This document shows, in pieces, positions 26,209 to 39,100 of a stretch of 64,000 nucleotides of DNA (its first letter is position 1; every line of letters begins with the position of its first letter). The stretch spans positions 186,001 through 250,000 of the forward strand of contig QNQO01000503.1 of NCBI GenBank assembly GCA_003290165.1, given 5' to 3'. The notes below the pieces were generated by a model that saw nothing but the letters and a program-made list of their open reading frames with translations, was not told where the DNA came from and did not search any database. This DNA is from Berberis thunbergii (Eukaryota; Streptophyta; Magnoliopsida; Ranunculales; Berberidaceae). Position numbers and translations under genes: made by a program.

Positions 26209-27324
26209 TCAGGTAAACCCAGCATACTTTGAAATGATGATGTTTCAATTGCAACCTACAATACCAGATAAGTTTAACTGGTTCTGATTATTAGTCAGTC
26301 TGAGGAACAGGAATACACGTATTTCCTTGTGTGGATGCGAACAAAACCAAATCCAAGATGTGTTGTGGAGAAGAAGAAATACATGTAGAAGAAATAGTAC
26401 CTCTTCTCCAGGAATTTCAAAGATAGACCACGGTTTATCTTCTGAAATATACATGGCATATGCAGAATCGTAGACTATGATTGACCCATTTCTTATCAAA
26501 CTCTACCGAGTCAGTTGCTCCCACGTTGCAGCAGAACCAGTAGGATTATTTGGTGAACAGAAAAATATGACATCCGTATGTGCAACTTCCGACAAATCAG
26601 GGAAAAAACCATTATCCAGATTGCACCGCACGTACTCGATGTTTCCATAGCTCTCAACGTCCTTCTGATATTGTCCAGTTTGACCCATAATAACACCTGA
26701 ATCTACGTATGCCTGCTCATAGAAAAGAGAGTTAAACGATCAAAGAATATAAATTGGGAAATCCAAAATATTAAAAATAATAATAACGATAAATTACATG
26801 ATACTGCAGCTAGCACACATTATGAAGTTGATTTCGAACCTAATAGCAATAGCTGATCAACTGTTCTCTCCCCAGGTTATAGTCTCATGGGAAGCTATAT
26901 ATCGACACTCATGCCTAACTTAAGAAATATAAGTGCATGTAGCTACCATTACTATATGACATGAATGTCATCATCGAAGGATAAACCAGGATGAGCTAAA
27001 CAAGGCTAAGAGGCAACCTCATTATCAAACTTAAAACATTAATACTTGTATGTAGTAATAAAAATGACAGACATAAAAGGATAGCGACTAAAAGGTTTTA
27101 TTATATTAGTAAGTCACATTCAGATTATATAATTAGAACCAATCAACCTATTGCAAAATTTACCGGGTAGGATGGGTCCTGAACAACTATCGTCTAATCT
27201 GATCCAAAGAGGAGATGCCACTAAAAAGATAAAATTTCAAAATCAGCATCATAACTTATGAGAATTAAATTTCAAAGGAAATCTAGAATTAAATGGTTAC
27301 TAGAAGATGATAGTTACACTAGGT

Positions 27325-27518
27325 TTTTTTCATGTTTTTGCATAACCTACGAGGAAGATGAATGACTTGTCAAGAATGGTGATTGATGGGGTTATTGTTG
27401 ATGACCAGACCGTAATCCAGAGTCCTTTGTCTCATTTTTTTTAACAGTTGTGCTAGGACCCTGGAGATTGGAGACCACGCTTGGAAGGACTAGAGTTTGG
27501 AGTTATATCTTATGAGGA

Positions 27519-27551
<33 letters not shown>

Positions 27552-29240
27552 ATTCATCCACGACATCCAGGGGTATTCATCAAGGAGATCCTATACTCCA
27601 TTTTTGCTTACCATTGTGGTGGAGGCTTTTACTAGATTGATAGAGAAAGCTTTGGAGTCAGGGTTGTTATATGGTTTTTAGATCTCTTAGTTGAGACCGA
27701 TGGTTGCGCATCTTCTATTTGCAAATAACAATATTTTTCTCGAAGATTACATGACTTGGGTGGAAATTTTGAAGTACATATTGCTGATTTTTCACGCTTG
27801 TTCGGGTTTGAATATAAATTTTGGCAGAAGTGTAGTTTACGACATTGGTGAAGGTGCTAATAGAGGTTTAGGGGCAGGATTATTGGGGTATCAGGTAGGG
27901 GAGCCATCTATTTGGGTCTTCCTTTGGGGGCTAAAAATAGAAATAAACATTAGTGGGATCCATTGGTGGAAATGATAGGAAAGAGACTTGCTATTTGGAG
28001 GCCAAGCTATCGTCAAAGGGTGGTAGAATGGTCCTCATAAGGAGTGCATTGACGAATATGCATGTCCATTATATGTCACTATTTCACATGCCTATTTCGG
28101 CTGTGAAGCACATTGAAAAACTTTCTTTGGTGTGGGGAGAAGATAAAGGATTCCACACCCTTAACTGGGAGTTGGTGTGTATGCCTAAGGAGATGGGTGG
28201 TTTTGGCAGTAGGCAATGAATAAGGAATATTATGTAAGCAGTTATCGCGATTTGGTACGGAAGCAGAATGCTTGTGGAATGAGGTGATTAGAGCTAATAT
28301 GAATCTACAGGAGCAAGTTGGTTCCCTAGACATCCACAAGGCTCATATAGTACTAGTATCTGGAGAAAATTATCTAACTATAAGGACGAGTTTGTTCAAG
28401 GGATCGAGGTGATTCTAAGAAGAGGAGATAAGGTTAAGTTCAGGGTAGATGTTTGGATGGGGGAGATGGCATTAAAATATAGGTGTCCAAGACTTTTTGC
28501 ATTGTATGAGAGAAAGTAGGGTCGAACGGGTGATTTTGGTAGGTATAATAATGACTATTTGCATTGGGACTTTCACTTTCCTAGTAGCACGTTTTCAGTA
28601 GGTGAGATGGAGTTTTTTTTTGTCACATGCCTTGGAGAGTGTTATTGGGTCAAGAAGATGATAAATGGGTGTGGAAAGGAGATAGAGAAAGAGGATTTTC
28701 GGTTGGTGCATATTTTTGAGGTGGCCATGGAAATTTTGGTTGAAATAGCGATTCAAGATTTTCCGACTAATTTGGTATGGAATAGGGATTGCCTTCAAGG
28801 ATATTTTTTTTTCGTGTGGACAATTATGTGGAATAAACTACTGCCTAAGGTAAAATTGGCTTACAGAGGAATGGACATTCAGTGGAATGCAGTTTTTACC
28901 TGGTTGTTTCAGAAACTACAGTTCACTTGCTAATGCATGGCGGATGGGTCTATAAGGCATGCATGCACTTTTGCGAGATGTTTGGTGTTAGTTGGGTGAT
29001 GCTTGGTACTATGAAGACATTAAAAAGTTGGATACGTTGAATTATCTGTCTTCTAAAAGAAAAAAGATGTGGAGTTTACCACCTTATGCAATATATTGGA
29101 CAGTACGGTAGGAGCGCAATAGCAGGGTGTTTTGCCACATTGCATGTGATTATGGAGGTCCTCATCACTCTTTGGAATGGGTGTCACATCTTCCATCTTT
29201 CAAAGTGATTTTTTTTTAGAATTTGATTGTTAATTGGGAT
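27325..29240 (+). mobile_element. L1-like LINE remnant, internally deleted
   Basis: Plant strand, opposite to the host pseudogene. In order: the linker RMVIDGVIVDD and WRPRLEGLEFGVIS; a 31-G tract; then the reverse-transcriptase part RGIHQGDPI, TIVVEAFTRLIEKALESG, HLLFANNNIFLED, CSGLNINFG; then SSKGGRMVLIRSALTNMHV, HYMSLFHMPIS, WELVCMPKEMGGFG, and a zf-RVT-like end. The catalytic FADD box reads FANN, losing both aspartates. About 200-250 residues (RT motifs before RQGDP) are absent at the G tract. The 5' end, including the endonuclease, is missing, frameshifts are many and no poly(A) tail is obvious. It sits in the intron space where a DapL coding segment should be. Confidence 0.85.
27520..27550. 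repeat. 31-base poly-G tract at a LINE deletion junction
   Basis: The run follows TATGAGGAC and precedes TATTCATCC. Sequence to the left is the LINE segment before the reverse transcriptase; sequence to the right is the segment just before the RQGDP box. The tract therefore replaces several hundred bases of the element. Confidence 0.9.
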
Positions 29241-30488
29241 TCTATAGTGTCAGGACCTTCATGATTTGAGGTAGAGAAGCATACCTTGTTGCCTTATCCA
29301 GCTCCATGATCACTATGCCCCTCCAATGTTGACAATGCATATGCTTTCTGCAACAATTAATACGATATGAATTAGATTCAAGCAGTGAACTATAATTCAA
29401 TTGGCAAATAAGACGTGACTTTGACAAACATATTTGTTGTGGCAACCATGGCCTCCAAACAATCACAGATCAATGTTTACTTCATGAGCTCTATGAATTA
29501 AGATATTGATTTTAAAACAGGAGTTATGTACTAAACTGAAAATGACTCGTGATGTTGAGTAATTTTTCTTTTGTTTCTACCAACTATAACACTAAATTTT
29601 GAGCAAGGAACAACAATGAACAATCAGAAAACTGTACCATCCATGGGAAAACTGCAAATGAACCTCACAACTCATGGGACTGCTTCATTCTCAAATACCT
29701 TCCACTTTTAAAATCATTCTGTTTTTTCAAATTACTAAAACGTGTCTCGGCATACTTGTTGGGGGATTTGGCAAGGATTTCCAAAAGGATAATAAATGAA
29801 TAACCCTTAATATTTTCTCTTTGAATGGAGAAATTAGTCGATAAGGACCATGTTACAATTTTTTAACGAGGCTCCGACTTCTGTTTCAGTTATCTTCTCT
29901 TCAAGTTAAAATTACATGAAAAAGAAACTCCCTCGAGTTTTAATAGCGTGAAAAACATAATATGTTTGAGAGGAGAGGGATTGAGGGAAGCACTACCTCT
30001 GCCATAGCAGACATTATAACTTTGGGAATACACTCTGTCGTGTCGCCAATTCCAAGGCTTATCACTTTTGCATTAGGGTACTTCAACATGTGTGTTGCCT
30101 TTCTTCTGGCAATCTAGTACCATACAAAGAAAATCATAGATCAATAAAGCATGGAGAACCGTCAAATGATCTAGAAGAAAACATTCCATATAACTTATTA
30201 AATGAGATCAGTAGGATAAATAGATAAAAAAAAATAGAAAGAACTCCAAGTAAACCATGAACATAGCCAAATGCATATAATCGTGGTTATACAAATGATG
30301 ATGAACAAAAAGAAAACCATCAACATTTGACAATGTTGAACATATCCATTCACTTTTTTTCTTCTCATCCTAATAATCAAAATAAACAAACTAGTCCACC
30401 ATAAATAATTTCAGAACTAGTACAACTCAGGTAACTAAACTGTGATTACAACCAAACCATCTACATCTGCAAAATCGTAACAATTTTA

Positions 30489-30832
30489 TGTTACGATCCT
30501 TGTTATGGACCTTCCCCTCCTGGATAGCTTGAACTTTTGGGAGAGTTGGTTGGTTCATAACAATTGGTATCAGAGCCAAACCACGCATCCAAGGTTCGAA
30601 TCCCAACAGGGGCGACCTATAGGCTAGATTAAAATAATTTAGCATTATGTATGTGTATAGTGCTAAGTTGTTGAATACTGGTAGCTGAGAGAAGGCTCAC
30701 TGGGCCAGTGTTGATAGAGTGGGCCGACGAGGACGTCGGCTTTGAAAACGAGGGGCAATATTACGATCCTTGTTATGGATCTTCCCTTCCTAGATAGCTC
30801 GGGCTTTTGGGAGAGTCGGTTGGTTCATAACA
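30489..30832 (+). mobile_element. TRIM (miniature LTR retrotransposon), complete, with 5-bp target duplication
   Basis: Two 74-bp terminal repeats (30489-30562 and 30759-30832) run from TGTTACGATCC to GGTTCATAACA. The second has TA in place of TG at its start. Two bases after the left repeat is TGGTATCAGAGCC (30565-30577), the primer-binding site for initiator methionine tRNA. A purine-rich stretch (GAAAACGAGGGGCAA) precedes the right repeat. Perfect TTTTA direct repeats flank the element (30484-30488, 30833-30837). At 344 bp with no ORF it depends on proteins from another element. It lies in an intron of the DapL pseudogene. Confidence 0.93.
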
Positions 30833-31496
30833 TTTTACTGCCAGCTAACCTCGACATTGACCCAAGCCACTATCTCATGAATATTAATATCTTAAGAAAG
30901 AGTGCGAAAGTACATGTGATCTCAAATAATTCATCTTTCATCTGATTTCACTTAGAAAATCAAGAACAAATGAATCATCAAGGACATGACTCAATTGACA
31001 ATGATTTTCAATATATAAACGAGTATCAATTCATCAATCAAACGTATTTAAAACAATGAAAACATCAAATTAGGTGTCCATCACATTACTTCACCTTTGA
31101 GAACAAATATCCAGATTGAAGCTTCCAATAAACCTTAGTCTTGTAAGCTTTGCAATGGGAAAAAAGTCAACTTTGAAATATATATATATGCAAATGAAAA
31201 CGCTAATGAGTGAAAATCGTACTAATCTCCTCAGCAGCTGGAGAAGTTGCAACACATTTACAGGCCCCAAGGTTCCCCGTCATTCAAACCACCGAATCCT
31301 TGGTGGGAGTTCTGAACAGAAATCAAAGAAAACGATTTCAGTGAACAATTTTGTGATATCGTTCCACATTCATCATAAAAAAAAGCGACTTTGTTTTGTT
31401 TTGTTTTGTAAGAAACGAGAGATTGGTATGATACCTGGATGTTGTTTGGCAGACAAAGGCAGGCAGGGAAGAAGATGAAAGCTCCATCAAAGCCAT

Positions 31497-32985
31497 GGTT
31501 GGTATTTGGGACCGAGTGCGGTGTGAAATTGGATTGCAGATGTCAATGTCGATCCTAGGATTTTTGGGGCACTGTTCGAAAACAAGATAATCGAGAAAAA
31601 TCAGTCACAGTTCTTCAAACACCTAGCAACCCAACAAATCCTCATTTTGAACATGTTACAATTTAAATAAATAAAGTAAAACGAAATAGCATGGATGCCT
31701 GGTCATTATGTGAGAAAAGTGTCACGATTCTCGCAAGGATGACCTATAAGTTTGATTAAAATAATTTAGTTAATATTATTTTAATTAATATTAGTTGTGA
31801 GATGTCGTTGCTCTTACAAATGAAATTTAATATTAAGAAGATAAGTTACAACAATACTCCTTAACAATCATAACGAAAAACTCAAAGCATGAAACCAATC
31901 AAAGATATTTATTGCTCATGTCTATTTCATTTAGAGGAGAAGGTTTAAACCAGATAGTTTCTCAATACAGTTGTTTTATAAAACCAAACCAGCAATCACT
32001 TGTTCTCTTTACTTTGACATGTGTTGTTTATGGGAGTGAGAACATTTTGTAATTTCTTGAGATCAGCTAAGTAATGAATTTTTATGTATTAGAACAAAAC
32101 GTTAAAACAACATTATTAGAAATAAATGTTATCTCGATAACGGTCATATAACGTTGTTATATCGGACTCATGATACCAAAATGTGATAATGTCATAACGT
32201 AACAGCTCACCACCATTAAGCGATATATAAAAGTTATATCGGCGTTATAACGCCGTTTTAACTGCATAGCTTCCAAATACAAATGCTCTTATCGTCTAAA
32301 GTTTATAACCACTATAAACAAAGACACGCATAACATAACCATTTGATGCGATTTACCTCACAAACCAACTTCTAACTACATTTCTCTCCTCTTTCCCATT
32401 CCATCACACACACACATCTGACCCACCTCCACATACAAACCTCCCATCCTTTCAAACAACCACAGAATCAGTGAAACATCATTATGCCAACCTAAAATCT
32501 CTTCAAACAATGTGTATCCTCAGCATCAATGTGTCAATCTTAATGGGCTACCAACCCATTAATGGCATTCATCACAAGCTCGAATTGATTCCAACCACAT
32601 ACTATCTCACAACACTTCAACATGTAATGGCTGATTATTTCATGAATTTTCCCAGTTGTCCCTTAGTAGTGGGCATTGTACCAACAAGCCTCAACACATT
32701 CTTCGACATTGTTCAAGCCTTGGATACTCTAATCCTAATGTATTAGTGAGATAAAAAAATAAAAATAAATAAAAACTTGACAAAAAATTGCACGACATGC
32801 TGATGAAAACTCAGCAACAAAAAAAATTAACCAAATCTCCAATAAGAAATCGATGCACATAGGTTGCGAGAGGCCTTAAATGTTGGGAAAAAAATGAAAC
32901 AAATATTCAAAACATCCAATCAATCAACCAGAGATGTAATCTGAAAGGCATATAGGGAGGCCAGACAGATTGAGAGAGATGGGCT
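31497..32985. other. Region upstream of the DapL pseudogene, probably its 5' leader intron
   Basis: AT-rich, with no recognised protein on either strand. If the exon proposed at 32990-33080 is right, most of this stretch is an intron in the 5' untranslated region. Confidence 0.35.
31715..31775 (+). mobile_element. Possible TRIM-internal fragment
   Basis: ATGACCTATAAGTTTGATTA followed by AAATAATTTAG matches the interior of the TRIM at 30615-30643 (CGACCTATAGGCTAGATTAA...). No terminal repeats remain. Confidence 0.4.
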
Positions 32986-32989
32986 TACC

Positions 32990-33080
32990 TACCTCACAAA
33001 TGAGATGGGGATGGGGTTCGAAGACGACCTTCGCTTTGCGGTGCTTATAAACCCTAGTCTAGTGTAGTAGTAGTAACCAA
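32990..33080 (-). promoter_or_regulatory. Possible promoter and non-coding first exon of the DapL pseudogene
   Basis: Read on the minus strand, CTAGGGTTTATAAGC (telo-box next to a TATA-like word, near 33060-33044) is followed by a leader that ends at TTTGTGAG followed by GTAGGTAAG, a good splice donor near 32996. Position and orientation fit a 5' untranslated exon for the gene starting at 31496. Inference only. Confidence 0.3.
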
Positions 33081-33317
33081 CAAGTAGAGGAAGACCAACG
33101 GTTTTAATATGACGACGAAGCCAAAGCATCAACTACCCTCCCCTGGATAAATTATGGGTTATTTTTATTTTGGCCACCTTAGTTTTAGTTTGTGTGCAAA
33201 TATGTTTGTCCCTTATTTTAAGTGCTAATTGAGTCTAATCTCTATTTTCTGACAAAATTGGGAAGTCAATGTAATTGACTTACCTTGATCAAATAAAAGC
33301 CCAAAAGACCCTCCATG

Positions 33318-34214
33318 TAGGGGTAGGCATCCCATCTCGCGATTCTGATCCCGTCCCATCCCGATGTATAGTGGGATGGGATCGGGATGAAGATTTTCAA
33401 TCCTGCCCATCCAAAGTTGATTTTTAAATATTTATTATTAATAATTTAATATATTTTAGGAGTGTAATTCTTTATTTTGATCACATTATGAGATACATAT
33501 TGATAATTTGCTATTAGCATTATAATATACATATTTTTTTTTTTTTTTGAAAGGCAAGCCGGTTTTTTCAGCCTAGGATCCGTAACCTAGTCCTGAGATG
33601 CGACCTACGGGTCGAATACCACCCCGAAATAAAGATGCCTCCAGTGGGTCTCGAAGCAAGGATCTGTGGAACAAGTCCACAAAGCCTTAACCAATCGACC
33701 ACAGCCCCTTAATCATTTGATATACACATTTAGTCAGTGATGATATAAGCACAAGTCACTCTATGATGATATAAACATTCTAAGATACATATTGATCATT
33801 TGATTGTATCATCAACATATTTTCTTTCATTCACACTTGTCCATCCCTTTTCTAACATCCATTCCCCAATACTTTACATGTACGAATTATCTGGTTGTAA
33901 CTATAAATTTTATCTTGGAGTATTTCTTTCTTTGGCATATTATTAGAAAGTTTAATGATTGGCTCTTATTTCCATTAGTCTTTGCAAGTTGAGTACACAA
34001 AATTTTTAGCAAATTGGTATCCGCAACTTGTACAAATGAACACATACTTGGCACATTTACAACAAAATTTCATTGCCTGCTGATCTCGTCCCGTCCCGAA
34101 CCCGTTTGGGATGGGACGAGGTCCGGATGAGTTTATCCCATCCGGATCCCGAATGAACGAGATGGGTTATGAATGAGGTTCATCTCGTCCCATCCCGTTC
34201 CGTGCCCACCCCTA
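33318..34214. mobile_element. hAT-like element, relative of 13257-13967, with nested SINE
   Basis: Ends are TAGGGGTAGGCATCCC and GTGCCCACCCCTA, complementary over about 12 bases. The subterminal CATCCCG and GGGATGGGATCGGGATGAAG words are shared with the other element. Flanking 8-mers CCTCCATG and CCTCACGT match only partly, suggesting an older insertion. The interior is non-coding. Confidence 0.78.
33534..33710 (-). mobile_element. tRNA-derived SINE
   Basis: Read on the minus strand it begins GGGGCTGTGGTCGATTGGTT, which resembles the tRNA/pol III A box, has TTCGAGACCC about 45 bases on as a B box, and ends in a 15-base A tail (T run 33534-33548 on +). It is non-coding and relies on a LINE for movement. 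It sits inside the hAT-like element, so it arrived after it. Confidence 0.7.
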
Positions 34215-34220
34215 CCTCAC

Positions 34221-35215
34221 GTGTTTTGCACACACAAGGTCACAAAACCCATCAATTTATTACACATATTTGGTCAATCCAACGGCTTGCGTCCTTCTTC
34301 TACCCCTCCATGATCATTCACCCTCAACCTACCTACCACTTCCTCCATGCACCACTCGAATAGAAACTATCATTTTAGAAGCAAACAAAAATCATAAACT
34401 TCATGAATGCAATACATGGAGGTTAGGAATGAAATCCTTTGATTCAAATCTATCGTTGGTAGCTAGAACATAGCTCTAATGAATTTTCTTTGGACATAAA
34501 GCCTAGTAGGGGATCCAGACCTCTCCAAGTTGTTTTCATCTTGATTGAGGAATGACTCAAAATTTAAAACTTTTGATTTCACAAAAGAACCATCTTCTGA
34601 AACCACATCCATAACATCTCCAAGCACGTTTTCTTGCAATTACGAAGAATCAAAGGCTTTTTCCGGCCTTCATCTCTCAACCCACCAGATCCATCTCTTA
34701 TTCTCCATGATTAAGAAAAGCAACAAAGTTTAACCAAACAAGACAAGCTAAGCCATATTGTTGGGTTGTAAGTTCTTATCTTACATTTTGGGGCTTAAGC
34801 GTTTATGATGTTAGTTTCTTATCTTACGTTTTTGGGGCTTAAGCGTTTATGATGTTTAGTCGAATTGTAGTTCTATGTTCAATTTTAATATCTAATTGCT
34901 TAATTCTAATTCCAATTCTTCTATAAAATTTAATTTTCCATACCATTGATAACATTAGAAAAAAAAGGGAAGATCACAGTCTAGGAAGGAATAACACATT
35001 TGTAGGATTGCATCTACTGATTTGTTAGTTGATTCAATAAGGAGTCAATTGCTAAAGGTTTTTTTTATTATGACACTTTTTATTCAAGTGGTGCGTGGAG
35101 GCCTGTGGGTTGAACATGAAGGAACATCGAGGGGTAGAAGATGGCAAGCAATTGAATTGTCTGGAGATATGTCATATAGACTGATGGGTTTTGTACCCTT
35201 GCATGTGCAATAAGT
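34221..35215. repeat. Large inverted repeat (about 140-bp arms)
   Basis: The left arm (about 34221-34375; GCACACACAAGGTCACAAAA, then CTTCTACCCCTCCATG) recurs as reverse complement at about 35080-35215 (GCACATGCAAGGGTACAAAA, then CTTCTACCCCTCGATG). The arms enclose 0.7 kb of non-coding DNA. A TIR transposon is likely. Its left end appears split by the hAT-like element that stops at 34214, because CCAAAAGACCCTCC before that element pairs with TAAAATACCCCTAC beyond the right arm. Confidence 0.55.
34773..34858. repeat. 43-bp tandem duplication
   Basis: TTCTTATCTTAC...GGGGCTTAAGCGTTTATG occurs at 34773 and again at 34816 with one small indel. Confidence 0.85.
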
Positions 35216-35607
35216 AGGGGTATTTTAGTATTTTCAATAAAATTTACACGCCTAAATGGGGGGTAAAATTTTTTCAACCATAGTGGACAAAACTCTCGGG
35301 CTACCTTAGATAGCGATGTGTCATGCAAAATAGTGTCGTGCTATCTAAAATGGCATGATCAGCTTGATGTTTAAATTCACGCGCAAACTCCCCCCCCCCT
35401 TTATTTCCCAATTCAATCAAACAGAGTAAACATAGAGAGTGTGGATAAGGTTTTGGTCGAGTTAGGTTGGAAAATTTCAAGTGATGTTTGTGATTCTCGA
35501 CCCAATTCAAATTCGAAGTTGTGTTGAAGTCCTTCTGCAAGCTTCAGTTTGGGAGTGGTATAAAATCAATTGAGTTGTTGAATTCAACATAAATTCGTGC
35601 ACGCCAA

Positions 35608-36150
35608 GTGTTCGATGAAATAAGGCAATCAACAACATTCGACAACCCTTATAGTGTGGATTTGGCAAGTTCGGTTAGTGAATGGATATTTGAGTTTTTT
35701 CAGCACCGTATACGCCACATACAGTGGATTACATCATTGAGGATGACAACCAGATGCATGACTTATTCCTTATTATTCAAAGTGGTGATCTAGCAATGAA
35801 TGTGGTGGATGGGCTGAATTTACACAGTGAAATATATTCGAATGTCAAGGGCAGCCGCTCATCAATAAATGTACAATGATTACTTTGCAGAGAATGTCAT
35901 TTTCAATTAAAGACCTTTTCCGAAAAAGATATCAATTAGGAGGTCGTTATTTAATTGCATATGGAACAAGTTGTACCAAGAAATCCATACTTTCACAAAG
36001 GTCGATCGTAGCTGGACAAATGGGATTGTCATTGATTCAAAATATCTCAGCGGCGACGAGGATGCGTGTATATGGACATGCTACCGACTTGTTGATGAGT
36101 ACATTAAAATCGGTGATACCACTACTCCTTGAATATTTGTAAGAAACACA
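35608..36150 (+). pseudogene. PIF/Harbinger transposase-associated pseudogene, N-terminal half
   Basis: Two frames together read MFDEIRQ..., then FRKRYQ, then GLSLIQNISAATRMRVYGHA and VDEYIKIGDTTTLEYL. This is the N-terminal part of plant nuclear-DDE (Harbinger) transposases, just before the catalytic core. Stops and shifts break it. The continuation of the same protein family lies 4.7 kb downstream at 40810, separated by a solo LTR and a MITE. Confidence 0.72.
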
Positions 36151-36184
36151 AGCGTATTCCCTGTCCATTGGCGCTACCGCACGA

Positions 36185-39100
36185 TGTAATACCCGCCTAA
36201 TTAAATAAATCTAAAAATTTCTTTTGTAAACCCTAATGTTGATGGGTTGTTAGTCAATTGTATTTGGGCTTGGTTTTGGGCTTTCATAAATTAAAGATTA
36301 GGGTTTTATTTTGTGAAGATTAAGGGCGGACTGCCTTTAGAATTTTAGTGGGGGCGAATAGCCACCCACCATATAAAAAAAAAAACTTAAGGAAAAAGGT
36401 TTCCTCTTTTCTCTTCCTCGTTTCCTTCTTAATGGCGGCTGAAATTGGTGAGGTTGGTTGGAGATCGAGATGGCGGGGAGATTTCGAGAGAGAGGGTTGG
36501 CAATAGTGGTTTTGTGGAGAGAAGAGTTGTGATTGTCCTCTTCTCGCTACTGTGATCTGTTGTTAGGTGAAGAGGGAAAGGGGTTGTTCGATGGGTTGTA
36601 AAGGAGACAAGATGGTTGTTCGATTGATGGAAGATGAAGAAGAAGAAGAGGAAGACATTGGTTATTTGGGCAACTTGAGGTGTGAATCTGTGAAGTAGAC
36701 AACATTTTTGTTTGGATGATGATGATGTTGTTGTTGTGGGTGAAAGAGAAGGATCTGAGATGTGTTGAGTGAATGATCTTCAGCCTGAGGAAGACGAGCG
36801 AGCTTCGGAAGATGAGGATGCTGCAGCAGGGAGCATGCGATGGTGTCTTTGATCGAGTCTGGTAGTGGTGTCGAGATGAAGCCTCTATTTCTGAGTCAGA
36901 ATCCGAGAGTGATTTTCAGAGACGATGGTGAGTCTTCTTTCATTCTCTTTATGAGTTCCTCTTTTTGAAATACCCATATCTTTGTTTGTTGATTTTGGTG
37001 TGTTTGATGGCTTACTGGCGATTTAGTGTGTTTAGGGGTTTGATGTTGTGATTGGTATTGTCATCTTAGGGAGGTTTGGATGGATTAAAAATGGGGGTTT
37101 TTGGGTTCATTTGAAAATGCTGCTTTGTTTCTTCTCTGGGTTCATTTGAAAATGTTGTTTGAAATTTGAGTTTCTCCATCCCCTTCATATTTACAGTGAG
37201 TTTTTCTTGGATCTTTGTGTTTATGATTTTTGCAATTTAGATCTTGGTTATGTGGGAATGTGGGAATGTGGGGAATTGTGTTTATCACAATTTTGATTGC
37301 TTCCGTGGGAATGTGGTGTGAGAGTGGTTGGTGATGTGGATCTGGAGTTATATCAGTGGTCCTTGAAGTGAGTAATTTAATGATAGTGATTCTGTTAGGC
37401 AAGACAAAGTGTCTTTATCATCTTATATTCATTTTGAGCTCAAAATTTGTCACTTTTAAGTTAAAGCAAGCAAACTGAGTGACTTGGAGAAGTTGTATCT
37501 GTTTGGAGAAATGTTTTGTGTAATTATTTCAGGGTGTGGGGTTGGCAAATTTTGAAGCTTTTGTTTTGTGATAGCGTGTTCTTCCTTTGGTATTGAAGTT
37601 TCTGAGATTCATTAGAAATGCATCTAGTTGCTGTGTGAGTTTGTTTTAACTAAAGATCTAAGCTCTATAGTATGGAAATATGAAGAGCCTTCAATATAAA
37701 CATTCTAGGAACTTGTATATGTTGGAGTTTAAAGAGTGAATGTGGATGTAATTAGTTGTTTTGGAAATGGGTGATTGAAGGAGAGAAAGAAATAGTAATA
37801 CTTTGTGGTTAAGGTGTTTGATGTAAAGTGTTGCTTTTGGCGTAAAGGAAGTTGGTTGAATTTGGGGTTTTGGTCAATCAGATCTGAGAGTTCATTTTTA
37901 AAAAAAAAAAAAAGTTGTTTTCTTATTGTTAACTTTTGTTTTTGGTTCCTCTAATATTAATTTTATTAATCTCTATTGCTTAAATTACTCAAATCTGATC
38001 TGAGAATTTCTTGTCATTTGAGTGTTTTATCATTGTGGAACCATCTACTACATACTCAAGATTGGGTTAATTAATTCCTATCAACACCTAGCTACTGGTA
38101 TCTTTATTAGTGTTAATAGCTAAGCATGGGTTTTTATGAGGGTGTGTTTTAGATGTTGTAAGAACAAATACTAAACAAAACGATGGGTTCCAGGAACATT
38201 TTTTATCTGTGTGTACTTGCAGTAGTTGAATGACTATTGGTTGTCAGAAAATACTATCAGAAGCCTTATAGGCAACCCTTACTGAATATGGTCATCAACC
38301 ATTTTTAACATCATAGACAATGTGAGGCCTAAGTTTGGAATTACCCCACCAGTGTGTATCAGTGGAAGTTTTGAAACTTGTTGCTTGTGAGGAACATGAA
38401 TTAAATTTGAGTCTTTTTAGTTATAGAAGAATTTGCTGAGTCTCATTTAGATCTAAAATGACTGTATGTCCAGTTTTGAGAATCTCTATCTGGTTTCTGA
38501 TGAATAGAGTATGGAGAGATGGGTTGCACTCTCATTCCAGCCAATTTATATTTATTAAATAAATATTAGATATTGACTGGAATTTAACTGAGCACTTGTT
38601 TTAGTTTGAGTATTTGTATTGTTATGCGAATTGGTGTGCATATTGTTTTTCATATGATGCAAAGAGATGAGATGTGTGAATTGACAATGTGTCAAATATT
38701 ACTTGTTCCCCAACAGAATGGTGGATACTGTGGTTGATTTATTTATGGTTGACAAAGTGTCACCATAAAAGAGTTTTGAGGATTTATTTATTTTATGCTC
38801 TTTTCCACAACTCCGAAAAAAAAATGTGAAAAGAAAAGAAATTTTTTGTATACAGACTTGCTTGTATACGTGTGATATGATTATGGGTATGCAGACTTGC
38901 TTGCATATCGGTGCACCGTTCCATGTGTGTTCGGTGTACGTGTAGATTTAGGAAAGAATACTTGCCATGGATCGGACTTCGGGTGTGATGACATGTTCCT
39001 CGAGGTGGCACCCCACTTGGAAACATGTACGCCCCAAGTGGTTTCGAAGGCAATGGAGGCACACTTGGGTGAGGTGTGTTCGGCACAGGAGGAGAGTGCG

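Noticed and set aside
30552..30600. Possible tRNA gene (TGGTATCAGAGCC...GGTTCGAATCCC)
   Set aside because: The first part is the retrotransposon primer site complementary to initiator tRNA; there is no tRNA cloverleaf, and the TRIM structure explains it.
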